Of a stretch of 41,510 nt of DNA, positions 38,260 to 41,510 are shown piece by piece; the stretch's first letter is position 1, and the number at the start of each line of letters is the position of its first letter. The notes under the pieces are model-generated. The model did no database searches, was not told the DNA's origin, and saw only the letters and a program-made list of their open reading frames with translations. This DNA comes from Gammaproteobacteria bacterium (GTDB lineage: Bacteria > Pseudomonadota > Gammaproteobacteria > Pseudomonadales > Pseudohongiellaceae): assembly GCA_026710425.1 (NCBI GenBank), contig JAPORB010000071.1:1-41510 (forward strand). The letters are read 5' to 3'. The position numbers were made by a program, and so were the translations under genes.

Positions 38260-38961
38260 CAATTTCGAGGGTTGTGGTTGAAGTTGTCTAATCCAGGTTC
38301 TGCTCAATTCAGAACTGGATATTGCCTGTCGAATATAAGTTTATCTGGTGGGTGGCATCACCCTGCTCCATCACATACCCTGATTTGCTCTAAATTTCTG
38401 AATTAAATGAATTAATTTCATTCAAATTTATGGAAGTATAGCGTATAGCTTGACCAGTCGCAAGATTAGTAACGGTAACAAATTGAAATCTGACAAACCA
38501 TTGTCAGTCAGTCTCAATGCTATTGGATTTGGTATATCTTGTTTTTTCAGTGTGCAAAATTAAATTATCGAATCTTGAGATCTCTTTCGAGTTCTACTGT
38601 ACAACAGGCCAGGTATGGAAAGTAACAGCATCGGGGAAAGTTAAGTTGTTGGCAACTGCCGATAAGTGGGACTCAATTCTATAACTTCCAGATATTCAAA
38701 AGCAGTGATGATACATTTTCTGACAATTCCTTGATTGGTCGGATTTGACAAATGGGTGAGTTGTTCTCTATTCTCTGCACCCTCAAATCATCACGAGAAG
38801 TCATCTTAGCCAGTCCGCTTCATCCCACTCGCCGGGCGTTCATGATCAAATTGACCGACGGGTAAAACTTAATTTCATCTTAGACTTTATCTTTTGTCGA
38901 TATCATAGATTTCGATATCAGCAATCAAACCATACAAAAAAATAATGCACAGGAGTAAGGC
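38260..38961. other. divergent sdhC-gltA control region
   Basis: About 700 bp between two divergent TCA genes with no gene on either strand. It contains the sdh promoter (38435-38463), a perfect TTGACA at 38745-38750 with only a weak -10, and two GATATC sites 15 nt apart near 38899-38920, shortly before gltA. No operator could be assigned to a named regulator. Confidence 0.6.
38435..38463 (-). promoter_or_regulatory. sigma-70 promoter of the sdh-suc block
   Basis: On the minus strand TTGCGA (38458-38463), 17-nt spacer, TATACT (38435-38440). It is about 175 bp before the sdhC ATG, leaving a leader of roughly 170 nt. Confidence 0.6.
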
Positions 38962-40239
38962 ATGAGTGACAAAATGGCCCGGTTGAAAATTGACGGAATC
39001 GAAGAGGAAATAGTGTTGCCAGTCTATTCAGGCAGTACCGGGCCTGTAGTTATTGATATTCGCAAATTGGTCAATGAAGGGGTTTTCACTTACGACCCGG
39101 GATTTTTATCAACCGCTTCCTGCGAATCGGAAATTACTTACATCGACGGCGAGGCGGGAGTGCTACTACATCGTGGCTACCCTATAGAACAGCTTGCCGA
39201 AAAATCCAATTTTCTGGAAACCAGTTACCTGTTGCTGAATGGAGAATTACCTTCCCCAGAAGAAATGAATGACTTTGAAAACTCGATTCGATATCACACC
39301 ATGGTGGATGAATCGATTCACCAGTTTCTGCTCGGTTTTCCTCGCACTGCCCATCCCATGGCAATGTTATGTGGTGTGGTAAGTGCACTTTCCGCTTTCT
39401 ACCACGACGACCTTGACATTGAAAAAGATGATCATCGACTGCTGGCCGCACACCGTGTCATAGCCAAAATGCCCACACTTGCAGCGATGTGTTACAAACA
39501 CGGTATCGGTCAACCTTCAATGTATCCATTAAACCCGCTGGGACTGGCAGAAAACTTCCTACGCATGATGTTTGGTACACCTTGTGAGGAATACAAGGCC
39601 AGCCCAATTCTTGCCAATGCACTGGACACCTTGTTCCTATTGCATGCAGATCACGAACAGAATGCTTCCACTTCCACTGTGCGTCTGGCCAGCTCTTCAG
39701 GATCCAATCCCTATGCCTGTATCGCTTCAGGCATTGCCGCACTGTGGGGTCCCGCTCACGGTGGTGCCAATGAGGCAGTACTGGACATGCTGGGTGAGAT
39801 TGGTGATGAATCACGCATCTCTGAATTTATCGGAAGAGCTAAGGATAAACATGACCCTTTCCGTCTGATGGGATTCGGGCATCGAGTGTACAAAAATTAT
39901 GATCCGAGGGCGACTGTGATTCGGGGGATTTGCGACGAGGTGCTTGATGAGTTGGGAGTAGGTAACGACCCTCTATTTCGAATTGCCAAGCGACTGGAAA
40001 AGATTGCGCTTGAGGATGATTATTTTATTGAACGCAAGCTTTTCCCCAATGTGGATTTCTATTCGGGCATTATTCTCAAGGCCATTGGAATTCCCACCAG
40101 CATGTTTACGGTCATCTTTGCCATGGGCCGCACTCCAGGATGGATTGCTCACTGGCATGAGATGCTGAGTGAACCCTACAGGATTGGTCGTCCTCGCCAG
40201 CTGTATACTGGCAAGACACATCGAGACTATCCAGCCTGA
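38962..40239 (+). CDS. gltA: citrate synthase
   Basis: Condenses acetyl-CoA and oxaloacetate, the entry step of the TCA cycle. 425 aa, type II (hexameric, NADH-sensitive family) by length and sequence. Catalytic residues: H266 in [12 protein letters not shown]307 in [14 protein letters not shown] and D365 in [17 protein letters not shown] lies about 5 nt before the ATG. It is divergent from sdhCDAB as in Pseudomonas. Confidence 0.98.
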   Translation: MSDKMARLKIDGIEEEIVLPVYSGSTGPVVIDIRKLVNEGVFTYDPGFLSTASCESEITYIDGEAGVLLHRGYPIEQLAEKSNFLETSYLLLNGELPSPEEMNDFENSIRYHTMVDESIHQFLLGFPRTAHPMAMLCGVVSALSAFYHDDLDIEKDDHRLLAAHRVIAKMPTLAAMCYKHGIGQPSMYPLNPLGLAENFLRMMFGTPCEEYKASPILANALDTLFLLHADHEQNASTSTVRLASSSGSNPYACIASGIAALWGPAHGGANEAVLDMLGEIGDESRISEFIGRAKDKHDPFRLMGFGHRVYKNYDPRATVIRGICDEVLDELGVGNDPLFRIAKRLEKIALEDDYFIERKLFPNVDFYSGIILKAIGIPTSMFTVIFAMGRTPGWIAHWHEMLSEPYRIGRPRQLYTGKTHRDYPA

Positions 40240-40302
40240 TACAGTGCAGTTATAGTGAAGAAAACCTGAGGTTACTGTAATTCACGACCGGGATATCTGA
40301 CC

Positions 40303-41451
40303 ATGAGCAGAGAGTTGGCAATGGATTTCCAGCCGTTTGCCGTTGAGCAGTTTCTGTCTGAGAATGAGCACGCCGTTCGTTATAATTTTTCTGAAAGTGG
40401 TGTGCACCCTCTCAGTTACCATGAGTTGTTCAACCTTGCTGATATCAATACCGACGAACTCTTCAACCAACTGGTAGATTATCCACAGGTCAATGGTTTC
40501 GAATCCCTGAGAGAAGTCATAGCTAGCCGTTATGCGGGGGCAACGGCAGCTAATGTGCTGGTAACGGTCGGGGCCAGTGAGGCCAATGCACTGACGGCAG
40601 CAACACTTCTGGAACCTAGAGACAATCTGGTTCGACTTCTGCCTACCTATGAACAGCTCTGCGGTGATGCTCTCAACCTTGGCTTTGAAGTAAGGAATGT
40701 TAAGCTACATCCGGGGCAACGCTGGGAGATTGATGAATTGGCTCTGTGCAAGGCCACGGACCAGCACACTCGAATCCTGCATGTTGTAAACCCCAACAAC
40801 CCCACTGGCAGCGTGCTGACCTCATCCGAGCGGACCATGCTCATCAACTGCGCCGGGCAGGTTGGTGCCTGGCTGGTAGCAGATGAGGTATATATTGGTA
40901 CAGAGCGTGATACTGACCAGCCTACACCCTCATTCTGGGGCAAGTCAGAACAAGTAATTATCATCAACTCCATGAGTAAGGCTTATGGCCTGCCTGGGTT
41001 GCGGATTGGCTGGGTTGTGGCACCCGAAGTAGTCATCAACAAGCTCTGGCGGCGGCATGAATATGCTGTCATTGCAGCTTCCCGTCTTAGCATGCGGCTA
41101 GCCGAGCATGCTTTGCGCTCGCCAGCCTGTGACAAACTCAATGCTCGCACCCGTCAATTGGTACGGCGTGGTTTTAATATTCTACAGGAGCAGTTGGCTA
41201 CACATACGGATGTTTTTTCGGTTATTCCGCCCCAAGCCTCTGCTATGTCATTTGTGCAGTTCAGGCTACCGGTGACTTCCGAAGAGCTAGCCAAGCGCTT
41301 GTTGCGGGAGGAAGACGTACTGGTGCTTCCGGGATCCAGATTCGGTATGGAAAATTATTTTCGATTTAGTTCGGCTCTTGAGCAGGATCACCTTTTGGAA
41401 GGACTGAGCCGTCTGAATCGGGTAGTTGGTAGGATACTGGCAGGCAGGTGA
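40303..41451 (+). CDS. class I/II PLP-dependent aminotransferase
   Basis: 382 aa, fold-type I. PLP-binding features: VNPNNPTGSVL (asparagine contacting the cofactor), VADEVYIG (aspartate to the pyridine ring), SMSKAYGLPGLRIGW (the lysine forming the Schiff base) and a C-terminal FRFSSALE arginine for the substrate carboxylate. The N-terminal YNFSESGVHPLSYHEL recalls the group often labelled capreomycidine-synthase-like, but no antibiotic genes lie nearby, so the substrate is unknown. It is not PabC, which has a different fold. Start at 40303 or at an in-frame ATG 6 codons later is undecided. It follows gltA by 63 bp. Confidence 0.85.
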   Translation: MSRELAMDFQPFAVEQFLSENEHAVRYNFSESGVHPLSYHELFNLADINTDELFNQLVDYPQVNGFESLREVIASRYAGATAANVLVTVGASEANALTAATLLEPRDNLVRLLPTYEQLCGDALNLGFEVRNVKLHPGQRWEIDELALCKATDQHTRILHVVNPNNPTGSVLTSSERTMLINCAGQVGAWLVADEVYIGTERDTDQPTPSFWGKSEQVIIINSMSKAYGLPGLRIGWVVAPEVVINKLWRRHEYAVIAASRLSMRLAEHALRSPACDKLNARTRQLVRRGFNILQEQLATHTDVFSVIPPQASAMSFVQFRLPVTSEELAKRLLREEDVLVLPGSRFGMENYFRFSSALEQDHLLEGLSRLNRVVGRILAGR

Positions 41452-41456
41452 GAATC

Positions 41457-41510
41457 TGGTGGAGCCTACCGGGATCGAACCGGTGACCTCAACGCTGCCA
41501 GCGTTGCGCT
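41457..41510 (-). tRNA. tRNA-Ala (GGC), 3' part, cut by the window edge
   Basis: The minus strand reads a 5-bp anticodon stem (CAACG/CGTTG) with loop CTGGCAG, anticodon GGC, variable loop AGGTC, T arm ACCGG-TTCGATC-CCGGT, acceptor AGGCTCC and encoded ACCA. About 54 nt are present; the D arm and 5' acceptor strand lie beyond the right edge. Confidence 0.93.

Noticed and set aside
38745..38775. Promoter for gltA at TTGACA
   Set aside because: The -35 box is perfect, but no acceptable -10 box stands at 16-18 nt; kept only as a remark on the region.
40303..41451. The missing pabC
   Set aside because: The protein is fold-type I with SMSKAYGLPGLRIGW; PabC is a fold-type IV enzyme.

Overview
The window reads as a chromosomal segment of a gammaproteobacterium. 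The evidence is gene order. gltA is divergent from sdhCDAB-sucAB-lpd-sucCD, as in Pseudomonas and relatives. The cluster rpmF-plsX-fabD-fabG-acpP-fabF-mltG-tmk-holB lacks fabH between plsX and fabD. A DUF3450-TtpC-ExbB-ExbD-TonB-TPR operon resembles the TonB2-type systems of Vibrio and other marine gammaproteobacteria. The genus cannot be fixed from the sequence alone. Housekeeping genes look intact, while the spaces between them hold restriction-modification genes, broken toxin-antitoxin genes and small repeats.

Layout. 1-5.4 kb is accessory DNA: a degraded frame at the left edge, an Eco57I/TaqI-type adenine methyltransferase, a 90-codon frame convergent with it, a run of 15 C, a stranded second copy of the holB 3' end, and a full-length MmeI-type restriction-modification enzyme. 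5.5-15.1 kb is one leftward block for fatty-acid, cell-wall and replication functions (holB, tmk, mltG, fabF, acpP, fabG, fabD, plsX, rpmF, yceD, rluC). 15.3-16.1 kb holds decayed abiEi and abiEii toxin-antitoxin genes and a 261-bp MITE-like element. argS is on the plus strand; htpG, with a sigma-32 type promoter, faces it. 20.1-25.7 kb is the TonB-energising operon. 25.7-26.6 kb is a long gene-free stretch with a Fur-like site. 26.6-38.3 kb is the leftward TCA-cycle block, interrupted by a second MITE copy between sucB and lpd. gltA and a PLP-dependent aminotransferase are on the plus strand, and a partial tRNA-Ala(GGC) closes the window.

The most notable observations are four. (1) Two 261-bp elements, about 90% identical, have inverted-repeat ends and TA at both sides. 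The copy in the suc operon lies exactly at the T-A of the lpd start region; it moved lpd away from its apparent ribosome binding site, and lpd now overlaps (ATGA) the stop of a 16-codon frame encoded by the element. (2) The MmeI-type gene sits between the intact holB 3' end and a diverged second holB 3' end, as expected if foreign DNA integrated at the end of holB and restored the gene with its own copy. (3) The htpG transcript predicted from the sigma-32 promoter would start at the foot of a terminator-like hairpin. (4) A sigma-70 promoter placed almost on the yceD start codon predicts a leaderless mRNA.

No computation or database search was run. Family assignments come from motifs and remembered family sequences, and identities quoted were counted by eye.
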